A stretch of 64,000 nucleotides of DNA, from contig NZ_CP047318.1 in assembly GCF_009857135.1 (NCBI RefSeq), forward strand, positions 5,394,001-5,458,000. The letters are read 5' to 3'. Shown here piece by piece: positions 24,742-32,824 of the stretch. How positions within the stretch are numbered: the first letter of the stretch is position 1; each line of letters begins with the position of its first letter. The notes beneath the pieces were generated by a model. The model was not told where the DNA came from. It saw only the letters and a program-made list of their open reading frames with translations, and ran no database searches. The position numbers were made by a program, and so were the translations under genes. This stretch comes from Streptomyces sp. HM190 (lineage in GTDB: Bacteria; Actinomycetota; Actinomycetes; Streptomycetales; Streptomycetaceae).

Positions 24742-26049
24742 CTACTTCGCCCGCCGCAGGGGCCACTTCCGGTTGACCAGGAACACCGCGCCGGCCACCA
24801 GGGCGAGCACCCCGCCCGTGATCCCCAGCGCGATCCCGATCCCGCCGGTCCCGCCGGACGCCGCGGAGGCCACCGCCTTGCCGCCCCCACCGGCGGAGCC
24901 CGGCGCGGGAGAGGTGGCCGATGCCGTACCCCCCGGCTGCGTGCTGGGCTCGGCGCTGCCACCGGAGGTCTCCGCGCCCTTCGGCGCCACCAGTTCACCC
25001 ACCGGCTGCACCTTGCCCGCCGCGGCGAACCCCCAGTCGAACAGCTTCGCGGTCTCCTTGTAGACCTGGTTGTGCTCCTGCTTCTCGGGGTGCATGACGG
25101 TGACGAGGAGCACCCTGCCGTCCCGCTCGGCGACCCCCGTGAACGTCGCGCCCGCGTTCGTCGTGTTGCCGTTCTTCACACCCGCTATGCCCTGGTAGGC
25201 GTCCAGTCCGCTGTCGCCCGTCAGTAGCCGGTTGGTGTTCTGGATCTCGAAGGACGACCGGCTCCGCTTGCCGTTCTTGCCCTTCTTCGTCTCCCCGGGG
25301 AACGTGGCGCGCACGGTGGAGCAGTACTCCCGGAAGTCCTGCTTCTGCAGCCCCGACCTGGCGATCAGCGTCAGGTCGTAGGCCGACGACACCTGCCCCT
25401 TGGCGTCGTACCCGTCCGGGCTGACCGCGTGCGTGTCGAGGGCCTGCAGCTCCTCGGCGTGGGCGTTCATGTCGGCGACGGTCTGCTTGACGCCGCCGTT
25501 CATCGCGGACAGGACGTGCACCGCGTCGTTGCCGGAGCGAAGGAAGACGCCGAGCCACAGGTCGTGGACGGTGTACGTCTCGTTCTCCTTTATGCCGACC
25601 ATGCTGGAGCCCGCGCCGACACCGGCGAGGTCGGGGAGGGTGACCTTGTGCTTGTCGTCCTTGTTGAACTTCGGCAGCAGCGTGTCCGCGAACAGCATCT
25701 TCAGCGTGCTCGCCGGCGCCAGCCGCCAGTGCGCGTTGTGCGCGGCCAGCACCTCGCCCGACTCGGCGTCCGCCACGATCCACGAGCGTGCGCTGATGCC
25801 CTTGGGCACCACCGGCGCGTCACCGCCCAGGTTGGCCTGCGTCCCCGGCCTGCCCAGCTGTTCGCCTCCGACGGTCGACATCGTCGCCGGGGGAGTCGCC
25901 GACGGGGAGGCGCTGCCGCTCGGGGTCGGGTCGGCGGCGTGGGCGGCCGGGGCGAGCGCCGGGGAGAACAGCGACGTCAACGAGAGGGACACGGCAAGGG
26001 CGGAGGTGACCGGCAGGGAGCGCCTGGCGGTCTTCTTGGAGGCGGACAC
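24742..26049 (-). CDS. D-alanyl-D-alanine carboxypeptidase (S11, DacA-type), membrane-anchored
   Basis: The enzyme trims the terminal D-Ala of peptidoglycan stem peptides outside the cell. The 435-residue product has a signal peptide (ALAVSLSLTSLFSPALAPAA, ending AHA), a Pro/Ser linker, the SxxK motif in PASTLKM, the SGN motif in LRSGNDAVH and, where KTG is usual, KNG in GVKNGNTTNA. A Ser/Gly/Pro spacer leads to a C-terminal membrane helix (GIGIALGITGGVLALVAGAV) and a basic tail, so it is anchored at both secretion and C-terminus. GTG 26049 is the best start in frame; no upstream frame is protein-like. Confidence 0.87.
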   Translation of the reverse strand: MSASKKTARRSLPVTSALAVSLSLTSLFSPALAPAAHAADPTPSGSASPSATPPATMSTVGGEQLGRPGTQANLGGDAPVVPKGISARSWIVADAESGEVLAAHNAHWRLAPASTLKMLFADTLLPKFNKDDKHKVTLPDLAGVGAGSSMVGIKENETYTVHDLWLGVFLRSGNDAVHVLSAMNGGVKQTVADMNAHAEELQALDTHAVSPDGYDAKGQVSSAYDLTLIARSGLQKQDFREYCSTVRATFPGETKKGKNGKRSRSSFEIQNTNRLLTGDSGLDAYQGIAGVKNGNTTNAGATFTGVAERDGRVLLVTVMHPEKQEHNQVYKETAKLFDWGFAAAGKVQPVGELVAPKGAETSGGSAEPSTQPGGTASATSPAPGSAGGGGKAVASAASGGTGGIGIALGITGGVLALVAGAVFLVNRKWPLRRAK

Positions 26050-26170
26050 GATCGAGAAAGTACATGGCTCCGCCCGGTGAGTCCCACCGCGGTTCTCGGC
26101 CACCGCGCCACCCGTGCCCCCGCCCGCACCCCGGCGCGGGGCACCGGCGGACGGCGGTGATACTGAACTC

Positions 26171-26413
26171 ATGAAGCTCAGCCGCCCCCTCTCCTGGTTC
26201 CTGCTCGCCTTCGGGGTGTGGAGCTGGGTCATCTGGGTCACTTTCATCCGGAATCTCTGGAAGGACGGCAGCGGCCTCGCGTTCGACGACGCGGGCGATC
26301 CGACCGCGTACTTCTGGGTGCATCTGACGCTCGCCGTCGTCTCCTTTGTCCTGGGGACGGTCATCGGCGTCATCGGGTTGCGTGGTCTGCGCGCACTTCG
26401 TGGGACGACGTGA
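26171..26413 (+). CDS. SCO4848-family small membrane protein
   Basis: The 80-residue protein has two membrane helices (LSWFLLAFGVWSWVIWVTFI and WVHLTLAVVSFVLGTVIGVI) joined by a loop with KDGSGLAFDDAGDPTAYF, and a short basic tail GLRGLRALRGTT. Length and motifs match the family named after SCO4848. The position beside a DD-carboxypeptidase gene is as I recall in S. coelicolor. It is followed 16 bp later by a metallophosphoesterase gene and probably forms an operon with it. Function unknown. Confidence 0.8.
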   Translation: MKLSRPLSWFLLAFGVWSWVIWVTFIRNLWKDGSGLAFDDAGDPTAYFWVHLTLAVVSFVLGTVIGVIGLRGLRALRGTT

Positions 26414-26429
26414 CGGGGAGTACGACGTG

Positions 26430-27833
26430 ATGGTGATCGTCTTCGTTCTCGTGGCCCTGCTCGTGCTGGCCGCCTTCGCCGTCCTGCACTGGTACGCCTG
26501 GCGCCGGCTGGTGCGCGACACGACCCGGGGGCCGGGTCTCGCCAGACGCGTGGGCACCGGTGTGTTCATCGCCGGGCCGGTGCTGCTGTTCGCGGCCTTC
26601 GGCGCCGAGCGCGGCGGCGCGCCCTTCTGGCTGCAGCAGACGCTGGGCTGGCCGGGCTTCCTGTGGCTCGCCCTCTCGCTGTACCTGCTGCTGGCCCTTC
26701 TGGCGGGTGAGGTCGTACGCCCCCTGCTGAACCGTCTGCTCGCGCGCCGCGCCCCCGACCCGGACGAGCGGTCCGGGCCGGCGGTGCGCGCACCGGAGCC
26801 GGTACCGGCGGGCGCGAAGCCCACGGACCGCGCCGACGCCACCGCGACCGCCGACCCGACGGCGACCATCGACGCGACCACGACCTCGGCCATGACCGCC
26901 GACCCGGTCGGTCCGACCGCCGCCGAGTCCGTCGGCCCGGCCCCGGCGGACGGCACCGCACCCGGTGCCGGCTCCGCCGACGGGCCCGCCGGCGCGTCCC
27001 CCACGGGCGTCTCCCGGCGCCTCTTCGTCTCCCGTGCGGTCGGCGGGGCCGTCGCCGCGGCCGCCGTCGGGACGGTCGGCTACGGCACGTACGGCGTCGT
27101 CCGCGGCCCCCGCGTCAAGCGGGTCACCGTGCCGCTGGCCAAGCTCCCGCGCGCGGCGCACGGTTTCCGGATCGCGGTGGTCAGCGACATCCACCTCGGG
27201 CCGATGCTCGGCCGGGGTTTCGCGCAGAAGGTCGTCGACACCATCAACGCGACCCAGCCCGATCTGATCGCGGTGGTCGGCGACCTCGTCGACGGCAGCG
27301 TGAAGGACCTCGGCCCGGCGGCGGCGCCGCTCGCGGGCCTTCGGGCGCGGCACGGCAGTTACTTCGTCACCGGCAACCACGAGTACTTCTCCGGCGCCGA
27401 GCAGTGGGTGGAGGAGGTGCGGCGCCTCGGCATGACCCCGCTGGAGAACGACCGACGCGAGCTGCCGCACCTCGACCTCGCCGGGGTGAACGACCTCGCC
27501 GGGGAGGACGACGGCCAGGGCCCCGACTTCGCCAGGGCGCTCGGCGACCGGGACACCTCGCGGGCCGTGGTGCTCCTCGCCCACCAGCCCGTGCAGATCC
27601 ATGACGCCGTCGACCACGGCGTCGACCTCCAGCTCTCCGGGCACACCCACGGCGGCCAGCTGTGGCCCATGAACTACGTCGCCGAGGCCGCCAACCCCAC
27701 CCTCGCGGGTCTGGAGCGCTACGGCGACACCCAGCTGTACGTCAGCCGCGGCGCGGGCGCGTGGGGGCCCCCGGTGCGGGTGGGGGCGCCGTCGGACGTC
27801 ACCGTCGTGGAGCTGGCCTCGAAACAGGCGTGA
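26430..27833 (+). CDS. Membrane-anchored metallophosphoesterase (YkuE-like)
   Basis: The 467-residue protein starts with three or four membrane segments, then a linker of about 90 residues rich in Ala/Asp/Pro/Thr, a twin-Arg-like SRRLFVSRAVGG region and a calcineurin-type phosphoesterase domain. All five metal motifs are present: SDIHLG, GDLVDG, TGNHEYF, LLAHQP and SGHTHGG. YkuE-like enzymes hydrolyse phosphodiesters, some of them lipid-related; the substrate is not known here. GGGGAG precedes tandem GTG (26427) and ATG (26430) starts; ATG is drawn. The C-terminus VTVVELASKQA is typical for the group. Confidence 0.87.
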   Translation: MVIVFVLVALLVLAAFAVLHWYAWRRLVRDTTRGPGLARRVGTGVFIAGPVLLFAAFGAERGGAPFWLQQTLGWPGFLWLALSLYLLLALLAGEVVRPLLNRLLARRAPDPDERSGPAVRAPEPVPAGAKPTDRADATATADPTATIDATTTSAMTADPVGPTAAESVGPAPADGTAPGAGSADGPAGASPTGVSRRLFVSRAVGGAVAAAAVGTVGYGTYGVVRGPRVKRVTVPLAKLPRAAHGFRIAVVSDIHLGPMLGRGFAQKVVDTINATQPDLIAVVGDLVDGSVKDLGPAAAPLAGLRARHGSYFVTGNHEYFSGAEQWVEEVRRLGMTPLENDRRELPHLDLAGVNDLAGEDDGQGPDFARALGDRDTSRAVVLLAHQPVQIHDAVDHGVDLQLSGHTHGGQLWPMNYVAEAANPTLAGLERYGDTQLYVSRGAGAWGPPVRVGAPSDVTVVELASKQA

Positions 27834-28012
27834 CGGTTCGTCAGCATCTCGTGGGAAGCGCGTAGTTCACGTGCTCCCCGGACTTCACGAGTTCTCTCTC
27901 AACTCAACAAAACCCCTCTTCCGTGCGTATGAACGCGTGTGGTTAGGTGATCGGCGCCACCGCGTAGCCATGGAGCGTCGTGGGCCGGGTGGAGTCATGG
28001 GGAGGGGCGCCG

Positions 28013-29569
28013 ATGCGGTCGGTTCGCGTGCGGGTTCTCGCGTCGCTGCTGGTGCTGACGGTCGCGGCGATCGGCGGCTGGCAACTGCTGCCCGCCCAGC
28101 GCGACACGGACAGGACGATCACGGTCGGGACGAGTGACCCGGTCACGTCCCTCGACCCCGCCGGCGCGTACGACGCCGGCTCCTGGGCCCTGTTCAACAA
28201 CGTCTTCCAGTCGCTGCTGACGTTCGAGCCCGGCGGCGCGAACCCCGTCCCCGACGCGGCGCGCGACTGCGCCTTCGCCGGCGGCACGCTCACCGTCTAC
28301 CGCTGCACCCTGCGCCAGGGACTGAGGTTCCCCGGCGGACGCGAGGTGACCGCCGCCGACGTGAAGTTCTCCTTCGACCGGATCAAGCGGATCAACGCGG
28401 ACGTCGGCCCCGCCCCGCTCCTCGACACCCTCCAGTCGGTGAGCGTCGACGGGCCGACCGTCAGCTTCCGCCTCACCGCGCCGGACGCCACCTTCCCGTA
28501 CAAGATCGCGACCGGCGCCGGGTCGATCGTCGACCGCACCGCGTACCCGGCGAACCGGCTGCGCACCGACGGCGGCGCCGACGGCACCGGGCCGTACGTC
28601 CTGACGTCGTACACGAAGGACCGGCAGGCCCGCCTCAGCCCCAACGAGCGCTACCGGGGCGCCGTCCAGCACTCCGGCAGACAGGTCCTCGTGCGCTACT
28701 ACCAGGACTCGGCCGCGCTGGCGGAGGCGTGGCAGGCGCGCCGGGTCGACGTCGCCGCGCGCACCCTGCCGCCCGCCGTGCTCGCGGGCCTGTCGCCCGG
28801 CGACCCCGACCAGCGGGTCACGGAGTCCGACAGCACCGAGACCCGCGACCTGGTCCTCAACGTCCGGGAGAACTCGCCCCTCCACGACCGCCGCGTCCGG
28901 CAGGCACTGGCCGCCGTGATCAACCGGGAGAAACTCGTCTCCCAGGTCTACCAGGGCACCACCGACCCGCTGTACTCCCTGATCCCGGCCGGTGTCACGG
29001 GCCACACCACCTCGTTCTTCGACACGTACCCCAAGCCCGACCCGCTGCGCGCCCGCAGGCTCCTCGACGCGGCCGGCGTGAGCATGCCCGTGCGCTTCAC
29101 GTACGGGTACGCCGAGGGCCGGGAGTCGGCCGTCGCCGAGGCCGCCGAGCTGAAGCGGCAACTGGAGGCGACCGGGCTGTTCTACGTGACGACGAAGGCA
29201 TACCCCTGGGCCGACTTCCAGCAGCGTTACGCCGACGGCAGGCTGGACGCGTACGGCGTCGGCTGGGTGGCCGACTTCCCCGACGCCGACACCTTCAGCG
29301 GGCCCCTCGTCGGCACCGACGGCTCCCTGAAGAACGGCTACAGCAGCAGGGAGGCCGACCGCCTCATCCGGGACGGCCGACGCCACGAGGACCGCAGCCG
29401 GGCGGTGGACGACTTCAAGAGCCTCCAGGACGTCGTCGCGCAGGACGTCCCGCTGATCCCGCTGTGGCAGCGCAAGGAGTACGTGCTCAGCACGGAGGAC
29501 GTCGGCGGGGCGCAGTACCTGTCGGACGCGACCGGGGTGTTCCGGCTGTGGCGGCTGACCTGGATCTGA
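28013..29569 (+). CDS. ABC-type solute-binding protein, family 5 (peptide/nickel type), orphan
   Basis: The 518-residue protein has the SBP family 5 pattern: TVGTSDPVTSLDPAGAYDAG, CTLRQGLRFPGGREVTAADV, KFSFDRIKRIN, GTGPYVLTSY, VRQALAAVINREKLV and QDVPLIPLWQRKEYV. Unlike most Gram-positive binding proteins it has no lipobox Cys after its single N-terminal hydrophobic helix, so it is probably signal-anchored or secreted. GGGAGGGG lies just before ATG 28013. No permease or ATPase genes are adjacent, so it may deliver to a transporter encoded elsewhere or act as a sensor. The substrate cannot be told from sequence. Confidence 0.85.
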   Translation: MRSVRVRVLASLLVLTVAAIGGWQLLPAQRDTDRTITVGTSDPVTSLDPAGAYDAGSWALFNNVFQSLLTFEPGGANPVPDAARDCAFAGGTLTVYRCTLRQGLRFPGGREVTAADVKFSFDRIKRINADVGPAPLLDTLQSVSVDGPTVSFRLTAPDATFPYKIATGAGSIVDRTAYPANRLRTDGGADGTGPYVLTSYTKDRQARLSPNERYRGAVQHSGRQVLVRYYQDSAALAEAWQARRVDVAARTLPPAVLAGLSPGDPDQRVTESDSTETRDLVLNVRENSPLHDRRVRQALAAVINREKLVSQVYQGTTDPLYSLIPAGVTGHTTSFFDTYPKPDPLRARRLLDAAGVSMPVRFTYGYAEGRESAVAEAAELKRQLEATGLFYVTTKAYPWADFQQRYADGRLDAYGVGWVADFPDADTFSGPLVGTDGSLKNGYSSREADRLIRDGRRHEDRSRAVDDFKSLQDVVAQDVPLIPLWQRKEYVLSTEDVGGAQYLSDATGVFRLWRLTWI

Positions 29570-29593
29570 CGGCGCGCGGACGCCGCCGACCGT

Positions 29594-29713
29594 TCAGGCC
29601 GGCGGCAGCGTCACCGTCACCCTCAGGCCCCGGCCCGGCGACGTCGTCACCGTGACCTCGCCGCCGTGACCTCGCCGCCGTGGGCCGTGGCCACCCCGAG
29701 GCGGCAGGCCCCG
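29594..29713 (-). pseudogene. C-terminal scrap of a sensor histidine kinase
   Basis: On the reverse strand the last residues VTVTTSPGRGLRVTVTLPPA end at a TGA, preceded in another frame by CRLGVATAHGGEVT. Together they match the end of a histidine-kinase ATPase domain (usual pattern AHGG...S.PG.G..F...LP). A 14-bp tandem duplication (GACCTCGCCGCCGT on the plus strand, 29653-29680) throws the two parts out of frame. The rest of the gene is gone. Confidence 0.5.
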
Positions 29714-29742
29714 GCGGGGGCGCGGCCCTCACCCGAGAGTGA

Positions 29743-30576
29743 TCACCCGTCGTTCCTGTCGCCCCCCGGGTCCGGCAGTGCCTTCGTCATGCCCGGCAGG
29801 AAGTCCGTGAACAGTTCGTGGACCTCGTGGACGAGGGGGCGCAGGACCCGGAAGCGGGCCAGGGAGACGCCTCGGGTCGTCAGGCGGGCCCCGCGTTCCG
29901 CGAGGCGGTAGCTGCGTTCGCGGCCCTCCGTGCGGTCGAAGACCCAGTACAGGACGAGACCCATCTGGGACAGCCACATCAACTCGGGCAGCACCTGCCG
30001 GAGTTCCTCCGGGACCTTCGCCTTCGCACCGGCGAGGACCTGCCGGTGGATCGCGATGGACTCCTCGCGCGCCCCCGCCGACTCCGGGGAGAACGGACTG
30101 AGCGGGCTGTCCGGGTCGGCCGCGTTCTTGAAGAACTGCGCCGCGAACTCGTGGTACGGCTCCGCCACGTCCAGCCAGGCCGTCAGGACCCCGGCGATCC
30201 GCGCCTGCAGATCCGTCTCCCGCTCCAGCACCGGCCGCACCGCCGCGCGGTGCTCCGCGCCGATCCGGTCGTAGAACCCCTGGATCAGGTGCTCCTTGCC
30301 GGCGAAGTAGTAGTACGCGTTCCCGACGGAGACGCCGGCCTCCTTGGCGATCGCCCGCATCGTCGTCCTGTCGTACCCGCGCTCCTGGAACAGCCGCAGC
30401 GCGGTCTCCAGGATGAGCGCGCGGGTCTGCTCGGACTTGGCGGAGCCGCCCCGGGGGCCGCCGGGTGCCCCGTCGTCGCGGTCGCCGTCGGTGGCCGGTG
30501 GCTCCGCCGCCGGGGTCTCGGCCGCCGGTGTCTCGGGGCCGGGCTCTGCGCTGGGTTCGTCGTTCACTGCGGGCAC
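29743..30576 (-). CDS. TetR-family transcriptional regulator
   Basis: The 277-residue protein has a disordered N-terminal 45 residues (Pro/Ala/Glu) and then a TetR DNA-binding domain: RALILETALRLFQERGYDRT, TMRAIAKEAGVSVGNAYYYF and AGKEHLIQGFYDRI. A helical ligand-binding domain of about 170 residues follows. It is the last gene of a three-gene operon (31660 to 29743) with 9 bp to the DCC protein gene. Two palindromes of TetR-operator size flank the operon promoter, so autoregulation is likely. The inducer and wider regulon are unknown. The start could be GTG 30576 or a slightly later GTG. Confidence 0.9.
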   Translation of the reverse strand: MPAVNDEPSAEPGPETPAAETPAAEPPATDGDRDDGAPGGPRGGSAKSEQTRALILETALRLFQERGYDRTTMRAIAKEAGVSVGNAYYYFAGKEHLIQGFYDRIGAEHRAAVRPVLERETDLQARIAGVLTAWLDVAEPYHEFAAQFFKNAADPDSPLSPFSPESAGAREESIAIHRQVLAGAKAKVPEELRQVLPELMWLSQMGLVLYWVFDRTEGRERSYRLAERGARLTTRGVSLARFRVLRPLVHEVHELFTDFLPGMTKALPDPGGDRNDG

Positions 30577-30585
30577 GGGCAGAGC

Positions 30586-31230
30586 CTAACCAGTCGCGCA
30601 GGCACCGCCGTCGCAGCCGCCGGGGAGGGCGGGGGAGGGGGCGTCCGGGGCGGAGGCGGGGGCGGCGGCACCGCCGAGCGCGGCTCCGGACGGGGCGTCG
30701 GGCCGGGGCGGGGGCGCGGTGTACGTCCACCCCTGCCGGGGGTCGTACGTCCAGCCGTCCACGCGGGAGTGGACGCCGCCGCCCCCCTGCTGCGGGGCGC
30801 CCGCCCCGCCCTGCCCGAGCGCCGCGCGCGTACCGCTCCCGTACGCGACGCCCCGCCACTTCGCGGCGGCGAGGACCGCGCCGCGGGCGAGCCGGGCCCC
30901 GGCGGGGGTGCTCAGCCGGTGGGCCAGCGGCCGGTGCTCGCGCAGCGCCCACAGGCAGACGACCCAGGCGGCGGGGCCCCGGTACACCTGCCCGGCGTCC
31001 CCGACGACGGTGATCTCCGCGGGGGTCGCCCGGTGGTCGAGGACGGGGAACCGCCGCCGGGCCTCGTCGGACCCGGCCGGCACGAAGTCGAGCGGCACCA
31101 ACTGCCGCTGCCGGCCCAGCCACTCCCGTACGAAGACGCAGAGGGTGCACCGGGCGTCGTAGAGCACGGTGAGCCCGCGGACCGGGACGCGCTCGGCGCC
31201 CCGGTCGGCGGTGGTCTCGATCGCCGTCAT
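30586..31230 (-). CDS. DCC-family thiol-disulfide oxidoreductase-like protein (DUF393)
   Basis: The 214-residue protein has the DUF393 signature LTVLYDARCTLCVFVREWL with the CxxC pair, then VPLDFVPAGSDEARRRFP, and AAWVVCLWALREHRPLA. The last 75 residues are a low-complexity tail with WTYDPRQGWTYT and a final CDGGACATG, so extra cysteines sit at the C-terminus. DCC proteins are thioredoxin-like but their partners are not known. Its stop-to-start distance to the upstream membrane gene is 4 bp, so the genes are co-translated. It may act on a redox partner linked to the membrane protein; that is speculation. Confidence 0.85.
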   Translation of the reverse strand: MTAIETTADRGAERVPVRGLTVLYDARCTLCVFVREWLGRQRQLVPLDFVPAGSDEARRRFPVLDHRATPAEITVVGDAGQVYRGPAAWVVCLWALREHRPLAHRLSTPAGARLARGAVLAAAKWRGVAYGSGTRAALGQGGAGAPQQGGGGVHSRVDGWTYDPRQGWTYTAPPPRPDAPSGAALGGAAAPASAPDAPSPALPGGCDGGACATG

Positions 31231-31234
31231 CGGG

Positions 31235-31660
31235 TCACGCCCCGGCCGGCGGGACCGAGGGCGCCCCGTGCGTGGTCCAGCCCTGGGGCGCGACCGGCGG
31301 CACCTGTTCCCGCTCCATGGCGCCCCGCCGCCGGAACTTGTTGAGCACGAACACGTTGCCCAGGTGCAGCGCCCCCAGCACCAGCAGCACCACGCCGAGC
31401 TTCGCCGACACCGCCTCGAACACCACGCGGGGGCTCTCGATGGCGCCGTCGGTGTTCAGGTAGAGGGCCACGAAGCCCAGGTTCACGAGGTAGAACCCGA
31501 CGACCAGCAGGTGGTTCACCGCGTCCGCGAGCTTCTCGTTCCCCCGCAGCACATCCCCGAGGAAGATCCGCCCGTTGCGGCTCAGCGTCCTCGCCACCCA
31601 GACGGTCAGCCCCACGCTGACCAGCAGATAGATGACGTACGCGACGACCGTGAGGTCCAT
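31235..31660 (-). CDS. Small four-helix membrane protein, first gene of the TetR operon
   Basis: The 141-residue protein has three or four hydrophobic segments: LTVVAYVIYLLVSVGLTVWV, NHLLVVGFYLVNLGFVALY and LGVVLLVLGALHLGNVFVLN. The segment between (RTLSRNGRIFLGDVLRGNEK) is basic and the C-terminus ends in a Pro-rich tail. I do not recognise a named family beyond conserved actinobacterial membrane proteins. It is directly preceded by a promoter bracketed by two TTGAAC-NN-GTTCAA palindromes, so it should be the main target of the TetR regulator at the end of the operon. Confidence 0.78.
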   Translation of the reverse strand: MDLTVVAYVIYLLVSVGLTVWVARTLSRNGRIFLGDVLRGNEKLADAVNHLLVVGFYLVNLGFVALYLNTDGAIESPRVVFEAVSAKLGVVLLVLGALHLGNVFVLNKFRRRGAMEREQVPPVAPQGWTTHGAPSVPPAGA

Positions 31661-31682
31661 GCCCCCACCCCTGCCGGCTTAC

Positions 31683-31742
31683 TTGAACGCGTTCAAAACG
31701 TGCTGTCGGTGAGACAGTAGACCTGTTTTTGAACATGTTCAA
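31683..31742 (-). promoter_or_regulatory. Promoter with two TetR-type operators
   Basis: Two perfect 14-bp palindromes, TTGAACATGTTCAA (31729-31742) and TTGAACGCGTTCAA (31683-31696), share the half-site TTGAAC and lie 46 bp apart centre to centre. On the reverse strand, TTGAAC of the first site is a good -35, followed 17 bp later by TACTGT as -10. The second palindrome then falls just downstream of the transcription start. The layout is that of a repressor covering its own promoter. The regulator is inferred to be the TetR protein encoded in the operon. Confidence 0.75.
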
Positions 31743-31801
31743 GCGGAGGTCGGGAGGAGGTGGGAGAGGGGGCGGTGCCGCGGGGCGGTGCCGTGGACGG
31801 G

Positions 31802-32212
31802 TCAGGACGTGCGGGCCAGTTCGGGCCGCTTGGTGTAGTCGGTGAGGCCGATGACGTTCCCCCAGGGGTCGGCGAACTCGACGGTCCAGCCGGTGGCGAC
31901 GGAGAACGGCGGGTCGGCCGACTGGACGCCCGCCGCCGCGAGGGCGCGCGCGGCGGACCGGGCGTCGCGCACCTCCAGCCACACCCGGGCGGTGGCCCAC
32001 CCCGGCGGCCGGTGCCGCAGCTCGTCCTCCAGCCGGAGCAGCAGTCCCGGGGTCTCCTTGCCCACCTTCAGCAGCGCGATCCCGACCTCGTCGAGATGGA
32101 AGGCGACGTCGAAACCGGCCCGCCCGTAGAAGGCGACGGCCTCGTCGAGGTCGCCGACGGACAGCAGGACGTTGTCGAAGCCGAGCAGTTCGTACGACTC
32201 ATCATCTGACAT
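31802..32212 (-). CDS. VOC / glyoxalase-family protein
   Basis: The 136-residue protein has one vicinal-oxygen-chelate domain made of two beta-alpha-beta-beta-beta modules: LGFDNVLLSVGDLDEAVAFY and GRAGFDVAFHLDE, then TARVWLEVRDARSAARAL and WTVEFADPWGNVIGLTDY. The metal Glu position (VEFADPWGN) is present. Such single-domain proteins include glyoxalases, bleomycin-type resistance proteins and isomerases; no specific activity can be assigned. It is oriented away from the TetR operon with its own start region, and no terminator was seen. Confidence 0.85.
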   Translation of the reverse strand: MSDDESYELLGFDNVLLSVGDLDEAVAFYGRAGFDVAFHLDEVGIALLKVGKETPGLLLRLEDELRHRPPGWATARVWLEVRDARSAARALAAAGVQSADPPFSVATGWTVEFADPWGNVIGLTDYTKRPELARTS

Positions 32213-32490
32213 GTCGTCAGGTTAGAGCGCGGGTCGGCGGAACCGCGGGAGCGACGGCGGACGACGCGACAGGGTCGGCGGAACGGGCGAAGGGGGGCGG
32301 GGTGGCGCGGCGCTTGGGGCAGGTGTTCCCGCTGAACGCCGGTATGCAGGACGAACAGGATTCCGCACAGCCCTGCCGCTCAGGGGCGGCTTGCGATCCG
32401 CAGCGTCCTAAGAACTCCTATCGGAATGCCCAACGTGGACTTGAGGTCCACGCCGGGGGCGTGGGCGAACGCGGTTGCTAGTGTCCGGGC

Positions 32491-32824
32491 GTGACCCTGA
32501 CTGACCTCAACACCGGCTTCCGTGACGACGAGCAGCGGCGGCGCGTCCAGAGGGTCATTCATGACCGCCTCGCAGACGATCGTGACCCGCAGGAGTGCCG
32601 CTTCCTCATGCGGTTCTGGTGGCAGCTGGTCATGTCGTACCAAGAGGTGTCGATGGACGAGCTCAGCCGGAACGTCGGTAAGCCGAAGCTGGACGTGATC
32701 GAGGCGCTGATCAGCGCGATCAGGTCATCATGCCGAGGTCGACGCCTGGATCGCCGCTACACAGCGCGTCTTCCCGGTGATCCAGGATCGCGGCTTCAGG
32801 GCTGCCCAGGACACCGATAGTTAA
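32491..32824 (+). pseudogene. Frameshifted passenger reading frame inside the IS
   Basis: The frame begins GTG (MTLTDLNTGFRDDEQRRRVQ) and reads convincingly for about 75 codons (FLMRFWWQLVMSYQEVSMDE, VIEALISAIR). Past about 32728 the protein-like sequence moves to the +1 frame (HHAEVDAWIAATQRVFPVIQ) and ends at a TAA at 32822. One extra nucleotide explains the break. Restored, it would be a helical protein of about 110 residues that I do not recognise. Its stop overlaps the transposase stop on the other strand (shared TTAA). A TAGTGT box 6 bp before the GTG suggests leaderless transcription. Confidence 0.5.
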
